From Pisaster brevispinus (lineage: Eukaryota > Echinodermata > Asteroidea > Forcipulatida > Asteriidae), in assembly GCA_023634235.1 (NCBI GenBank), contig JAMKCF010000007.1, forward strand, positions 18,854,592-18,918,591: a stretch of DNA of 64,000 nt, in the 5' to 3' direction. The position numbers and the translations under genes were made by a program. Numbering within the stretch: the first letter of the stretch is position 1; each line of letters begins with the position of its first letter. Shown here in pieces: positions 45,301-56,348 of the stretch. The notes below the pieces were generated by a model that saw only the letters and a program-made list of their open reading frames with translations, was not told where the DNA came from and searched no databases.

Positions 45301-48300
45301 TAAAAATACTTCGGGAGATCGTGCTTGTCACTGCGTTGCCCCTAAATTTGGGGTCGTGTGAAAAGCTGTTGTGTTGTTAGAATGTGTGGGAAGTTGACAT
45401 GTCAACCTATTGGGAAGGTTTCATGCTAGGATGGTTGTGGACAAACGAGGACAAAAGGCGTGGAATCAACAAAGGAATTTACCTTTACTCGTGTAATTAA
45501 TCCCTTATTCTAGACTTCTGTTCCTATGTCTGATGGCCTTGTGGCTTATTGGCCTAGAGCAGCCAGAGTCACACCGAACAAAGACGGCTTCCATGCAAGC
45601 TTTCTCAAATGTAAATGATAAATCCCAGTTCCAGAGACTACCATGTTGGGTATCTTTACTTCGTTAATTATGGTTTTATGTCAACAATAATATTCAACCT
45701 CTACATTGTTTATGTCTGGTAAAAGTTGATAAATACAGGCATCAACTACATTTAGGTGTACAATTTTATAATGTACAGCACCATTGATTTGTGAAAAATT
45801 CTAGATTGGGTAAACCCATGTGATTAGAAAGGCATGTATTTCCTCCAGCAGTAGTCTATTGGCCAACAGGGTTTGTACCTAACGTTTCTTGGTGACTTGC
45901 CAGCTATTTTCACTGGTTCGTTACATGTACAATCTTATGGCTTCCTCTACAGTGTTATTTATATTGGATAGGAATTTGAGGGCAAAGTGAACAATCGGTT
46001 GGAAACCATGGTCTGCAGTTGTTTTAACTGGAAATTGGCCAGCAGACCACTCTCAAGATTTTCTTATAACACTTTCATTTGTACTGGACCTGAAGTCATA
46101 TTGAACACTCCGAGTAGGGCGCCAGTTAAAATTGCTGACAATCAGTTTGACATTCTCCGATTGGTCCAACTAGCTTGTAAAATATTACACACCTACACAT
46201 GTACACTGTAGTCTTCCCTCAAGCCCTTTCCCGATAATCTGTCATTTACAGAATGTGGAGTTATTAAGGTCTCTTTGTTGACAAGTTTTGCTATTCATGG
46301 TTGATATATGAAAGTCAGGCTATATTGTCAGGGTTTACAAGGGGATGTGGTGCAGCTGCAACCAACCATGCCAGGAACAGTGGGGTGACTGGGTTCTTTA
46401 ACTTGCATTACACATTACACAGGACACACAGCTGAAGGACAAAGCAAGTAAGAGTCTTACCAAAGGATACAAATGTCAAGGCCGGACACCAACTTCAGAT
46501 CTTGACCCCAATACATTATACCTCTAGTCTAAGCTTATTGTCTAACCCCTGAGATATAACGACACAAAATACCTGTTCATAAGTGGAATTAACCGGCACC
46601 AGGGCAAATCCTCCTTTCTTCTTTCCCTTCTTGTCCACAATTTGAATGCATTCTTTGTATTTAGAAAGATACACTGTGTGACTCTCATCCATCCCTCTGC
46701 CATTTTCATCCTGCAACATTTACAAAAGGAAAACATGTGAACTTGTTAAGCACAAAACAATGTTGCTTACCAGGGGTAAGTTTACCAACCAAAATATTGT
46801 TACACAAAATTTGTACTTTAAATATCAAGTAATAAAGGGAAACTGACTAGTGGGTTAAACAAAGACAAATTGACTAGAAAGGGACTAAAACATGCAACCT
46901 GCGTTAATCTGAAGGTTGCATCCCCTTAAGGTGATCCCATGGCTGCCGCTTCCCAGGTTGTATCATAAACTTGGGTGTGATCCCTGGCTACACGGCAGCT
47001 AATGGTTGTATGGCTTCTGACTGGCACCCCCAAACAAAGTTATTGACTAATAGGGAGACTGCCAACATAGGGATGTATAGCTCAGTTGGTTGAGCACGTT
47101 AATCTGGATGTTACAGGTTTAAGTCCTCCTCTAGTCAATTTGTCTTTGTTCAACCCAAAATTATTTATAATTTACCCAACCAGTTTCCCCTGTGGTTTAT
47201 TACTTGTAATGCACAATAAGTCAACAAACATTTTATCCACATTCCATATTGCATCATTTCATAGCTTAACAAGTTAACACTCCAAGGAATGTTAGAAATG
47301 AGTGGTGCCCTTTAACATGGAAAGAGTGCTTTGGCCTTACCATAGAGCAAGGCCTTACCATGGAGGAAGGAATCTCCATTGCCTTACACTGACACCAATC
47401 CAAATTATCAGACTTGAATCTTTAATCAATACAAGAACAAGGTTTCTAAAAAAGCAACAAAACTATCTTACAAAGTTTGTTGTTATGAGGAAATGTTCAC
47501 AAATCTGCAAGGTTTGTTTCAATATGGAATTAAAATACAGTGTTCCTGCACATACCTTCAATTAGACTTGACAGAGTATGCACAGTGTGGTTGTTAGGAA
47601 TGTAAACAGGGTTTGAGGAAAAGACTTGGTCAAATCTACTTGTGTTTACATAATGGATCTGGGAGATAATTTCTGACATTCCATGGTATTTTAATCAGCA
47701 CTGGTCTTGGCAGACATTATGGCAAACTATTGCATGAGTGCAGAGAATCTTTCACATCCTTCCTCTGTGCATTCTCTGCATGAAGCAAAGCTGTTTTGAA
47801 AGAAATAATCTTTATTCCATCCTGCTCAACCAAGCAATGATGACACTCACTTAATTTTTTATTTTGCTTTAAGGTTTTAAAGGTAGGTTATCGTTTGGTT
47901 TTTGTCAACGTAATGCTGACTTATAAGCCAAATGATCAATCAAGATACAATAAAAGTCACCTATAAAACTTTCAGCTGAATATTGTCCACTTGTTGAGAA
48001 AAAAGCAAAAATCTGTCACAGGATTTTCATCAAGAACCTCAAATCCATCCACATTAAGCGAGGTGACAGTGGGTACCAACCACATCTTAGTCTGTTGCAT
48101 TCATAAATGGACACCAAGGAAATTTGAATCTCCAAAAGTCTCCTGATGGCGATCTTTGGAGATTCAAATTTGTTGACATACTTTGATTGATTTCCAATCA
48201 ACGAGGGCACTCCAGAAAAAATAATTTCACACGATGCTCACTACATGTACCACTTCTATCTTTACAACAACCAGGCTTTCGGATAAAAACTACAAACAAA

Positions 48301-51300
48301 AATGTTTGGGTCATTACCAAAGCATGACCCTACATTTAAATTGTTGCAAATTTCTTTTTTAGCATGCAACTCTACAACACTCCCTAGCCATGCTTTATTC
48401 TGCTCAGATATATTGATTGATAAAAACACACACTTGGAAAGTTGGATTGTGGATTTGTTTTAATGTCAAGTTTAGGTCCTTCCTCTATGTTAGGAGGAAG
48501 CAGTGGACAATTTTCCTCATGTACAGCCACGCAATAAGCTTTACATACTGTAATATATCGTGTATCCATTACGCTACTCAACATTATCATTTGCTACTCA
48601 GTATAAGCATTCAGTGTACACATGAAACATTCTGTCTAAATATTTGCTATGATGCAAAATTTACTGGAAGAATTCATTCCCTAGGAAGGAAGTCCTCTGG
48701 TCACTTAGAAATATATGTTGAGTGTAAAGACAACAACTAACTGACCAGAATGTTTACAGGCAGGGCAATTTTTCCCACTGGTAAAAGCACTTCTTTGAAG
48801 AAAATGTAAATTTGGGAATTTCACAAAGAGCATCATGGTAAAACATGGCGGAACTACATGCAGGACTCCAATTTGACACTGGACTGCAGGCCCGAGGCCA
48901 GTGATTTTATGAGCAGCGGACCAGCAATCTCATAATCAGACTGAGACTTGTCCAGTGGTCTTGTGTTTGTGTTCAAATGCTGACTATCAGAGGGATACAT
49001 ACAATTCTATTGATTATTGAAGAATACTTGAACCATAATACAAATGAGATAAATCTTCTCTTGGTGCTTTTTCTAATTTTAAACAGTTCAATTATTGTTA
49101 AACTGTGACCGGTAATATTTCTTCTCATTTTATATAAGTCTGCTCTTGGGCACAAAATTTGGGTCCAGTAAATATTTTGAGCTACATGTAAGCCCTGAAC
49201 AATCTTGTAAGTTTTCCACCAAATTCGAGCCCTATACATGTAATTAGCCAATAACGATAAGTTTGAGATTTGATAAAAACCAATCTCATTCCTTATTTTC
49301 TACCCTGGGCAGTGAAAGATGTACATTACTGTATATCCCAAGCTAAAGCTGAGAAGTTGTCTTTTGAGAGGGATGTGTTTGAACCACGGCCATCAGATGT
49401 CTTCACACTATCAAGCTCCGATCCATGCCAAACATGACACGGTTCCAATCCATCTTGATTTCATAAACATTTCAGACACGGTTCAATTCCGCTTTGATTT
49501 CACACTGCCTGACGCAAAAGCAGTTTTTTGCGATCATTTAATTCTCTACATGGGTCAAAACTGGGTCAACCCACCTCCCCAGCAGGGCTGTTTGTAACAA
49601 GGATGGAGGGCTCTACACAGATCAACACCAGATGGAAAAATTGCAGTGTGAAAAGGTCAGTCAAACTTTACATGTCCAACCTGGAGATTTGTTGTAGTGT
49701 GAATAGACCTATAGTATTCTTAGATGTTGTTGATGGTACAGACTGAACAATCTACTGTTAATCAGTCGTGTTGATTCACAGCTCCTTGGTTGACTTATCA
49801 GAGTCCACAAAGTGAATGGTTCCTCCATCAACAACACTACTCACAAGCACATTACAATTATGGTGGAATGCACATAGATGAGTAGGAAGTGCTTTATCAA
49901 TTACCCAAACACACCATTGACACATGGAGTTGGGTAATTAGCGTGTTAGATAGAATCTGGAAAAAGGGTATAAATTTGCTGAAAATGAAATAAGTGCTCA
50001 AACTATTCACTTCTGAATATGGCCCCTGGCTTACACTACATGTACATGTATCATACTCAAATGGAATTAACCAGAATCTCAGTTTCTGAAATCATGACAT
50101 GTACATAAATGCGCACTATCGTTTACACTTGTTGAAATTATTGTACACTTTGTACTTGTACATGTACTGTACATCACAGAGTGTATGATAAAGTGCTCTG
50201 TGTTATTGCCTTGGTGCCCCTTAAAATGTTCAAGTAGAAATGTACATTTTCCTCATACATGTACATGTGCCTTTTAGTAAGGAAAAACTTCCTTTACTAG
50301 AAGGAAATATCAGGCCTGGTACAATGTGTATTAATCTTCTGCTGCTCCCTGGGGCAAAAACACTGGATCTAGTCAGACTACAGGACTTGTTGGTTGTAAC
50401 ACTACAGAGGTTCTCCATTCTTGTGGCCAAGTTCTAAAAAAATCATTATGATTCTGATAAACCTGAAGGCAAGAGTGGAAAGGCAGTTGAAGTGGTTGAA
50501 TATGAACTGAAAATCCTTTATTATTTTCTTGCAAAGTTAATGGCGTTACGCTTTGACCCTAGCAGAGTCTTTCTCTTAGGTTAAATAACAACACAACCCA
50601 CATAACAAGTATACTAGTAAAAAGAAGCAGTCAAATGGGAAGAAATGAAAAGAGAGAGAGAGAGAGAGAGATGCCAGAAAGCCTATAAATATAATACACA
50701 TGTATGCACAGTTCATGAGAGGGTAAGATTTAAATAATTCATTAAAGTCACCAGAGGGTGACCTGACAGATCATTGATTGGATTTGATGAATACTTGACA
50801 GCTGTTATGACAGCGATGATGAGATGTTATCATTTACGCTCCCTCCCTCTGTGCCATTTAGGTCATTACCTATTTATAGCTACTGGTGTGTGAGTTCATT
50901 GTGGCTTCATTTGCTGGAACCCATTGAGTGGATCTCATTAAACCATGAACCATATCGCTGTTGTATAATTATGAACATTGCATTGCTTAATAATCAATGT
51001 GGTTTAGGCTTATAGCAAGTACAGTGAGCTGCCAGTTGCACAAAATACATCTGTTTTCTGTTTGTCTGTCTATGATGATGACCAGTGCTGCAGTGTAGAT
51101 ATGTACAGTACTATACGTATCCCATTGCTTCAATACCAAACTGTAAACTTCCTAATGTCTGACCATTCAACATCACACACACTGTACAGTTTTGAATGAT
51201 ACATTTTGGGTAAATTCACTGTGCCAGCCTGTAAATGATACTTACATATGTCCACATACTGCATGTCAGTAGTTTTGTGCAGTTTGTTTTCATGAAGAAC

Positions 51301-52380
51301 TTTGTTTAAATGAAAGTTGTGAGGCTTTGCATGGTGGAGGGTTGAAAGATTTGGGTTTGTGTGATGTGTAATCCGTGTAAGTTTACTACTAAAGCATCGT
51401 ACAATATAGTATCACTATCGATGTTATGTAGCACCGCTTACCAGATGTGGTTCTTAAATGAATTGTCTCAATAGATTCTTGCAATATGAAATAACTGCAC
51501 ATCGCACGACTCACTAACACTACTGGTTGGAAAAATGAGGGAACCTCACGCCTTTGGGCTTGATTTAAATAGCGTGATGTATCCTATTTGTGCATCTGTC
51601 TAGTGCACCATTCTATGGCGTTTGCCCACCAAAAGTGTTGGCATACGCAAATGTTACATTGACGTATGCTAACCCTATTGGTGGCATATTTCGTGGGAAG
51701 GGTCTATTTAAGTCCTTCTACGGAGTCATCTCCCAGGGGGAAAAACCAGAGAAATTCCTGGGGTTTTTAACCCTACCACAACCCCTTAGATGTTTGTTTC
51801 ACACTTGCTGCAATTTTCCTGGGGAAAAAGGACGCCCCAGTATGCTAACCCTTGGGTTATCTCACTGTAAACACTACTCCCATGCAGGTGTAGCTATTTC
51901 CCAAGAAAAAGTTTTAATCAGAAGTTTGCAAGGGTAAGCAATTCAACAAGTCTACAAATATTAGGCCTAACATGTTTAAATCTGAAAATTTCAACCAAAT
52001 TTTCATATGAATTTTGTGGCAAATTTGTCACCCACTAATCTTTGACAAGATCCGTAGATGGGAGCATGAGTGACCTTCGGACACCCTGATTTATCTATCA
52101 TTCATTTATAAAGCCCAACATTGAGTAATTTGGGTACTTCTGTTTGCCAACAGCAAACTCTGACAACCACATATTTCCAGATCCTAGCTTGGGTCTAAAT
52201 GTTTGAACTAATCCAGCCCTAAGACCCTACCTGTCCCTCATACAGATGCAGTGCATCTTGCCTCATAACAGCAAATTTCTTCTTCCATTTTGCCACACCC
52301 CTCCGGCCCGCCTTTCCTGCCTTCAAGTTAAGCACCCCACTGATGCCCTCACTGGTAAAGATCTTCTGTGGTGGTGGCAT
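36360..52380 (-). CDS. PLEKHO-like: PLEKHO (CKIP-1)-like PH-domain protein, six exons
   Basis: Minus-strand exons: 52380-52231, 46710-46573, 44505-44407, 43290-43192, 41033-40983, 37370-36360. All sites are GT/AG and all introns are phase 0, giving about 515 residues and a TAG stop. The ATG (MPPPQKIF) is 10 codons before the PH domain, which spans exons 1-3 (EGISGVLNLKAG, KWKKKFAVMRQ, then EKWVNQLNQAIS with the conserved helix Trp). Exon 4 has LDEVTV and LKHLGKSRPKCKGRRAP. This fits the capping-protein-interaction consensus LxHxTxxRPKx6P except Gly for Thr, and its position just after the PH domain matches PLEKHO1/CKIP-1. Exon 5 is a 17-codon in-frame cassette. Exon 6 codes FFRGIGLKVSNALGR, then a long Glu/Arg/Gln coil and an acidic tail. 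The role at membranes and the actin cortex is inferred from the family. Another PH/CPI protein is the main alternative. Confidence 0.78.
36361..37370 (-). other. Terminal exon of the PLEKHO-like gene: Glu-rich coil region
   Basis: Exon 6 supplies about 336 of the 515 residues. After a Pro/Thr-rich linker it has LSALLRTLQNIEMTSGTIV, then roughly 100 residues dominated by Glu, Arg, Gln and Lys (for example RQDEEDRQKEEDRLQKEEE). It ends in an acidic Ser/Pro tail, KSPTVKNETDIHL. Opposite-strand open frames here reflect the GAG/GAA codon bias and are not genes. Confidence 0.75.
37797..37981. repeat. Three consecutive hairpins inside the Kolobok-like element
   Basis: First, about 37803-37852: arms starting CATGCCACTGATATCTATTA, about 18 of 20 paired. 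Second, 37866-37893: exact 13-bp arms CCATAGAGCAAGG around TT. Third, 37916-37940 and 37957-37981: exact 25-bp arms around a 16-nt loop. None is explained by coding sequence. Confidence 0.85.
38717..38764. repeat. Perfect 21-bp hairpin with CACGTG in each arm
   Basis: The arm 38717-38737 (TCACGTGATTTATCCGAACC plus A) is exactly complementary to 38744-38764, with a 6-nt loop CTTTTT. It lies near the right end of the Kolobok-like element. Confidence 0.9.
38914..40982. other. Intron 5 remainder of the PLEKHO-like gene
   Basis: No other exon was recognised. Interspersed repeats include a family around 39670-39835 (repeated GACCAGTCAG/CCGGACCAC words) and a SINE fragment at 40178-40262. Confidence 0.45.
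40178..40262 (+). repeat. Truncated SINE (family A)
   Basis: CCCGGAGGTCGTTGGTTCAA and AGTCCCGCTCC match the B-box side and tail of the SINEs at 29230-29310 and 47073-47206. The A-box half is absent. Confidence 0.65.
41220..41310 (+). repeat. Penelope-like 3'-end fragment
   Basis: It matches the minus strand of about 24390-24480 over some 90 bp (CTTTGAGAAAGACTCTGC, then TAGGGTCGAAACGTCAGGCC). A 5'-truncated insertion is typical of Penelope-like elements. Confidence 0.7.
41322..41560 (+). repeat. tRNA-derived SINE (family B), forward copy
   Basis: The head GTGGCCGAACGGTTTAGT and GGTTCGAATCCC resemble A and B boxes of a Leu/Ser-type tRNA. The body contains TGTCCTTGGGCAAGACACT and GTAAATGGGTACCTGTGA. 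It is not a functional tRNA gene because no acceptor stem closes it. Confidence 0.75.
41640..41893 (-). repeat. tRNA-derived SINE (family B), reversed copy
   Basis: Read on -, GTGGCTGAGTGGTCTAGTAC and GGGTTCAAATCCTAGTC are A/B-box-like. The next part, TGTCCTTGATAAAGACACTT, matches the forward copy at about 41400. The two copies lie tail to tail. Confidence 0.75.
44595..44985. repeat. 18-bp minisatellite, 14 units, with degenerate GC-rich lead
   Basis: The unit GAGCTGGTGCCCAAGCCG (variants AAG, CAG, CCT) runs 14 times over 44727-44978. Upstream 44595-44680 has worn GCTCTGGGCTCC-type words. It is open in frame on both strands (+ Lys-Pro-Glu-Leu-Val-Pro; - Gly-Leu-Gly-Thr-Ser-Ser). It lies in intron 2 of the PLEKHO-like gene, so neither frame is likely to be used. 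Confidence 0.93.
45150..45361 (+). pseudogene. LINE reverse transcriptase 3' fragment
   Basis: The translation includes HIRPLFVDLHSLPVRFRID, then LIVYKYCLDG, and ends near GDRACHCVAPKFGVV. This matches the conserved C-terminal region of CR1/RTE-type non-LTR retrotransposon RTs (the usual pattern is LHWLPVRxRI, then YKxLNG, then RAFxVxAPxLWN). It is a short remnant, without the catalytic motif, in intron 2 of the PLEKHO-like gene. The exact clade is unknown. Confidence 0.65.
46845..46930. repeat. Inverted SINE (family A) hairpin
   Basis: A reversed tail (ACAAAGACAAATTGACTAG) runs into TGCAACCT, then GCGTTAATCTGA, then AGGTTGCA, an inverted junction like that at 29208-29257. The forward arm stops soon after. 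Confidence 0.65.
47073..47206 (+). repeat. tRNA-derived SINE (family A)
   Basis: TAGCTCAGTTGGTTGAGC (A box) and GGTTTAAGTCC (worn B box) form the head. The tail CTAGTCAATTTGTCTTTG, then CCAACCAGTTTCCCCTGTGG, matches the tails at 29128, 40178 and 46845. This is the best full-length copy in the window. Confidence 0.75.
48120..48171. repeat. Perfect 17-bp inverted repeat, 18-nt loop
   Basis: AAATTTGAATCTCCAAA (48120-48136) is exactly complementary to 48155-48171. It is intronic in the PLEKHO-like gene. Confidence 0.9.
50553..50640 (-). repeat. Penelope-like 3'-end fragment
   Basis: The sequence GACCCTAGCAGAGTCTTTCT, then a stretch ending AGAAGCAGTCAAATGG, matches 24400-24505 in the same orientation as the decayed element there. 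Confidence 0.6.
50651..50671. repeat. (AG)n microsatellite
   Basis: About ten AG dinucleotides in a row. Confidence 0.9.
51480..51690. repeat. Interspersed repeat, copy 1
   Basis: It shares ACTGCACATCGCACGACTC-like, CTAACACTACTGGTTGG-like and TCTATGGCGTTTGCC blocks, in order, with 52895-53100. Confidence 0.65.
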
Positions 52381-52555
52381 GTCTCAGCCTGGTAGGGACG
52401 TGTACGAGGGATACAGCTATGTTTATTGATGCTAAATCTGGAGAAGCTTCAAGTCAATGATGCCAGATGCTTGTGGAATTTGAAGGGCGTGATTTATTGG
52501 ACATATCTGTGTGATAAAAAGAATTGGATTGGAAACATTATCAGAGAATACATCG
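52381..52555 (-). other. Upstream of the PLEKHO-like start codon
   Basis: Directly 5' of the ATG, read on -, is CCCTACCAGGCTGAGAC. TACCAG could be a splice acceptor, which would place the first non-coding exon further upstream. No promoter element was recognised. Confidence 0.3.
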
Positions 52556-52796
52556 GGGCCCAATTTCATGGCTCTGCTTACTGTAAGCAAAGAATTGGCG
52601 CTTACGGAAGCAGGAAATTATTTGCTTCTGTCAAGCGTATTTCACGGGTTGGCAGAGAATTTTGCTTACTCCCCGTTACTAGGCATTCTTCGCTTACACA
52701 GCTAGTGCAGAAATTCAGAGCTTGCACAGTAAGCGGAGAATGGTGATCGCAAGTGCAGAATTCGGCGGTAAGCAGAGCCATAATATTGGGCCATTT
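52556..52796. mobile_element. MITE with GGGCCCAATTTCATGGCTC termini
   Basis: The left end GGCCCAATTTCATGGCTCTG and the right end (complement GGCCCAATATTATGGCTCTG, then CTTAC) are inverted repeats of about 25 bp. The interior repeats GCTTAC/GTAAGC words. It is the best-preserved member of the family at 9718 and 30044. No protein is coded. Confidence 0.8.
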
Positions 52797-52894
52797 CAAT
52801 TTCTTTAATTATCTCCGTTGAAACATTTACCTGCATATGTCTTAAAAACCAGGATAAAATCTTTATCCCCATTAACTCAATAGACCCTTCCCAT

Positions 52895-53100
52895 AAAATG
52901 AGTAAACTGCACATCGTGCATGCGCACTAACACTGCTGGCTGGCAAAATGATGCAATATCGCGCCTTTTTGTAGTGGGGCTGATGGTGGCGTGACACATA
53001 CGCGTTTGTGCGTCTGCTAAGTACGCATCTCTATGGCGTTTGCCAACCAATAGTGTATGTAGGCATGCATGAATGTACTTAGCATATTTCATAGGAAGGG
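52895..53100. repeat. Interspersed repeat, copy 2
   Basis: Relative of 51480-51690, here with TCTATGGCGTTTGCCAACCA. Confidence 0.65.
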
Positions 53101-53689
53101 CTAATTCAAATACAGTATCTTGTTTTATGTAAAACTCAAAATGTACAGTGTATATTCAGGCATTCTGATTTCTGAACAATAAACCAAAGATGTGTTCCAC
53201 ATTGTAAACAAAACAATATTATATTGTCACATTTTGCTACAATGTGTGTTATAGAGGGGTCAAATTCAGTTTTGTGATGTACTCATTTCCCAACAGACTC
53301 CTGACATGACTATTAGAGCAAGCTAGTCCAAACGTTGAGACCAATTATTGATTATGAACTCACTCTACAGCAGTGAAGTTAATAAATCCACTAAGCGAAA
53401 GTACTTGCCAATTTCCTAATGTACCTCCCCCAGGTAGTAGTTAATAAGCAGGACAGTTCTTTTCAGAACTAAGTAGTCTCCCGAATTCCGAAATACTCTG
53501 CGGCAATAGAATAAATAGCAAGACAAGTTCTCAAGAATGAATCTACACAGCAAAGTAGATCAATATGGTGTTATCGCAACTGAATACAAATAGATAGAAA
53601 CTTAATAAAAGTGGGGGAAAATTACAAGTCTCTACCACCACATTAAAATGATGTAAACTGACATTTTTTAATACTTTCGGAGCGAAATT

Positions 53690-54150
53690 TGAAACATCAA
53701 CGTCAATCGAAATAAAAAACAAATGAGTCTATACATTCCAAATAGGACTTTTTGCGCCAAATCAAAAAGGTCAACTTCAATGTCGTTTTGATTGACAAGG
53801 GTGTGATAGGCTGTTGAAAAAAAACCTGAACTGTGAGCGCAAAGCGTGAGAGCTTGCGAGGGCGAAAACTTGCGAGCTCGAAGCCTACTTACATACATTT
53901 ATCTTTTGTTTTAAAAGCCCTAATCTGCACATTGGGGCATTCTATTTGGTTTTATCTTCATGTTTTTTTAAGGTCTTAATTTAAAAAAAATAATAATAAT
54001 AATTTAATTGTTATTTCTTATTTTTTGTAGGGGGGGGGTGTTAATTTCCGGGAAAACACAGAGAAATCACCTCCCTAGATTGACTATCATCAAAATTCAG
54101 GAATGAACTAAACATTCTCTGTATCAAAATGTACGGACCATTTGAATACT
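53690..54150. repeat. Interspersed repeat split by a MITE
   Basis: The two halves (53690-53795 and 54079-54150) together match 6482-6660. The intervening 283 bp is a transposon. Confidence 0.75.
53796..54078. mobile_element. hAT-like MITE, nested copy
   Basis: It begins CAAGGGTGTGATAGGCTGTT and ends AAATCACCTCCCTAG, worn inverted ends related to 31793-32071. ATTGA or GATTGA is duplicated at the flanks. The interior shares GAGCGCAAAG and GGTTTTATCTTCAT with the other copy, plus a G run near 54032. Confidence 0.8.
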
Positions 54151-54487
54151 TTTGAATTTTGACAACAATTGCACTTGAAGGGTCAAACACAGTGGCATTT
54201 TACATCGGTTTAATCTGAGGTTAGACTCTTGTAATTTGTCCCCATTTTTAATAAGGACTCTATCTGTAGAAAAAAAGAGTGGATCACAAAATTGAATTTG
54301 ACCTCGGAGCCTCTCTTTCATGTTCATTTGTACAATGTTTGGTTTGTACATCACCTACATGTACACACATGTACATGTAAATGTACATTCATAAATTTAT
54401 TGCTATCTATGTGAGGACTTTCCTTTGTCCCTCTAACTTAACACTCTCCATAGACTTAGCGCACGAAAAAATGTGAGGACACAAAAG

Positions 54488-54578
54488 TACAAAGGATTCC
54501 AATGTGAGGACAGCATTGTCCCTTTTGTATTCCTTTGTTCTACTGTCCCCACTCTTATGGTATTATCATTACATGTAC
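54488..54578. repeat. 91-bp direct duplication, copy 1
   Basis: It matches 55916-56006 at 89 of 91 positions. The unit repeats words such as GTGAGGACA and TGTCCC internally. Confidence 0.9.
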
Positions 54579-55640
54579 ACATGTCATGCAATGCTGAGAT
54601 CAAGCAAACCATGACCACTGTACATTATTAACACCCTCACTTGTCTCCATTTTGGGGTTACCAAGAATACCAGTGGAACTTGTCACACGGCTTTGATTAC
54701 TAAAACAGACTTCAACATAAAGATAATCCTTCTCACAGGCAGTCCAGTAATTTAAACGCTTACATTGAAATGTAGCATATCAATACGAATAAAGTACTAG
54801 AAGACTGCAACAGATCATGTGACAGGCATGCAAGTTAAAATGTTATTCTTTGAGAAAGATGCACCTCAGTAAATGAAGAACAGATCGTCAACTTATCGGA
54901 TCAATGATACATACGTCATCTCTGCTATTCAACATGCAGTACTGTACATCACATGAAATGCCAGATTGTTTATTTGTAACCAGCATTCAAAATCTTTTAA
55001 AGTTTGCACTTTTTCCTGTGATAACAGCAACCAGAAAACAAATACTAACCATGTATTTTTTTTTTTATATTTAAAAATGGATGTAATTCATAAGGGGGCC
55101 AGGCCACTCTTTCTTCGTTTAGAACAGGGCACTTTTGTCTGCCTGATTCATGAGCCAAACATCTATAGACTATGTTTACAAAATATTTTACATAGGCCCA
55201 GGCCCAAACCTTGTTTTTCATTGAGGCAACAGAGACTAATTGCCTCTGTGCCCCTGATCATTGCCTTGGTGCCCCTGAGTTGCACCAATACTAATTGATC
55301 ACTTGGCGATCGCCTCTATGCCCCTGGTCATTGCCTTGGTGCCCCTGAAGTATTCTTAGTAGAAAAGTTCCGTTGTTACTTGCATTTGCACTGTCAGTAA
55401 CGAGCAAAGGTTGTTAAATGAAAAATATGTATACATTTGAAAAATAAATCAAAATCCACAATTAAATGTTTTAACTTAACAAATGATTGTTTCTTTTTGC
55501 CAATTCTTTGGAGACCACTCTTGATCAATAAACTCCATTTACCAGGAGCTCCAATTACGCAAAACCAATTTTATAGGCAACTAATCATGTTTTTTTCCCC
55601 ATTTGTCGTACTGTTGCATAGCAGCCAACATTGCATCTTG

Positions 55641-55800
55641 CAATCAGGGAGTTTTTGTACAACAATCAGGGAGATATTTAGAATGCAAATCAACGTAGAG
55701 AAAAAATTTTCCACAATCAGGGAGAATTTTACATTTGTTTATCAGAACATGGAAAGATTGGTTTGTTTTCAGGGAGCCTTCTGCAGAATCAGGGAGAGAT
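55641..55800. repeat. Irregular AATCAGGGAG repeats
   Basis: AATCAGGGAG occurs exactly at 55642-55651, 55664-55673, 55715-55724 and 55787-55796, with a partial copy at about 55769. The spacing is irregular and the sequence is non-coding. Confidence 0.85.
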
Positions 55801-55915
55801 TTGGCAGCTCTGCTGTTGCTGAACAATGACCGATAGAATACCCACTGGACCACTGGCCAGAGCCCACTAACTTTAGCATCGGGCCAGTAACCTTGAAGCT
55901 GAACATATCCAAAAA

Positions 55916-56006
55916 TACAAAGGAATCCAATGTGAGGACAGCATTGTCCCTTTTGTATTCCTTTGTTCTACTGTCCCCACTCTTATGGTATTACCATTAC
56001 ATGTAC
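55916..56006. repeat. 91-bp direct duplication, copy 2
   Basis: Copy 2 of 54488-54578, 1,428 bp downstream and in the same orientation. Confidence 0.9.
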
Positions 56007-56271
56007 ATGTACAGGTATGCAAAGTATGGGAAACTTTCGAAGGGGCACCAAGGCAGCCATGGCCCCTGTGACCTTGTAATTCCAGGTCTGATGTTTGATG
56101 TGTATATTATGTAATATAATCCTATAGGCCTACCTGAGATTTCCCTTTTACCAGTTTACAAATGATTTATTATGTAGATTATATGTACTGTACACACACA
56201 TGTACATGTACATGTATGTAATATGTAGCAGTGACTGACCCATGAATGGACAGAACCTTACACGCAGTCCT

Positions 56272-56348
56272 AATTCCACAGGCATGCCATGGTCCAACAG
56301 AATAAATTTCCAAACACACAGTTGGGTTCATGTACAGATGTACAGTAG
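56272..56348. other. Flanking sequence copied into the satellite
   Basis: This 77-bp stretch, outside the array, is identical to 57864-57940 inside it. Its neighbours on both sides differ from the array. Confidence 0.92.

Larger units (their letters stand above)
47207..52230. other. Intron 1 of the PLEKHO-like gene
   Basis: No further exon was recognised. It contains the hairpin at 48120, an interspersed family near 48880-48960 (also about 9385-9470 and 61660-61750), a Penelope-like 3' fragment (50553-50640), an AG microsatellite (50651-50671) and a repeat at 51480-51690 related to 52895-53100. Confidence 0.45.
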
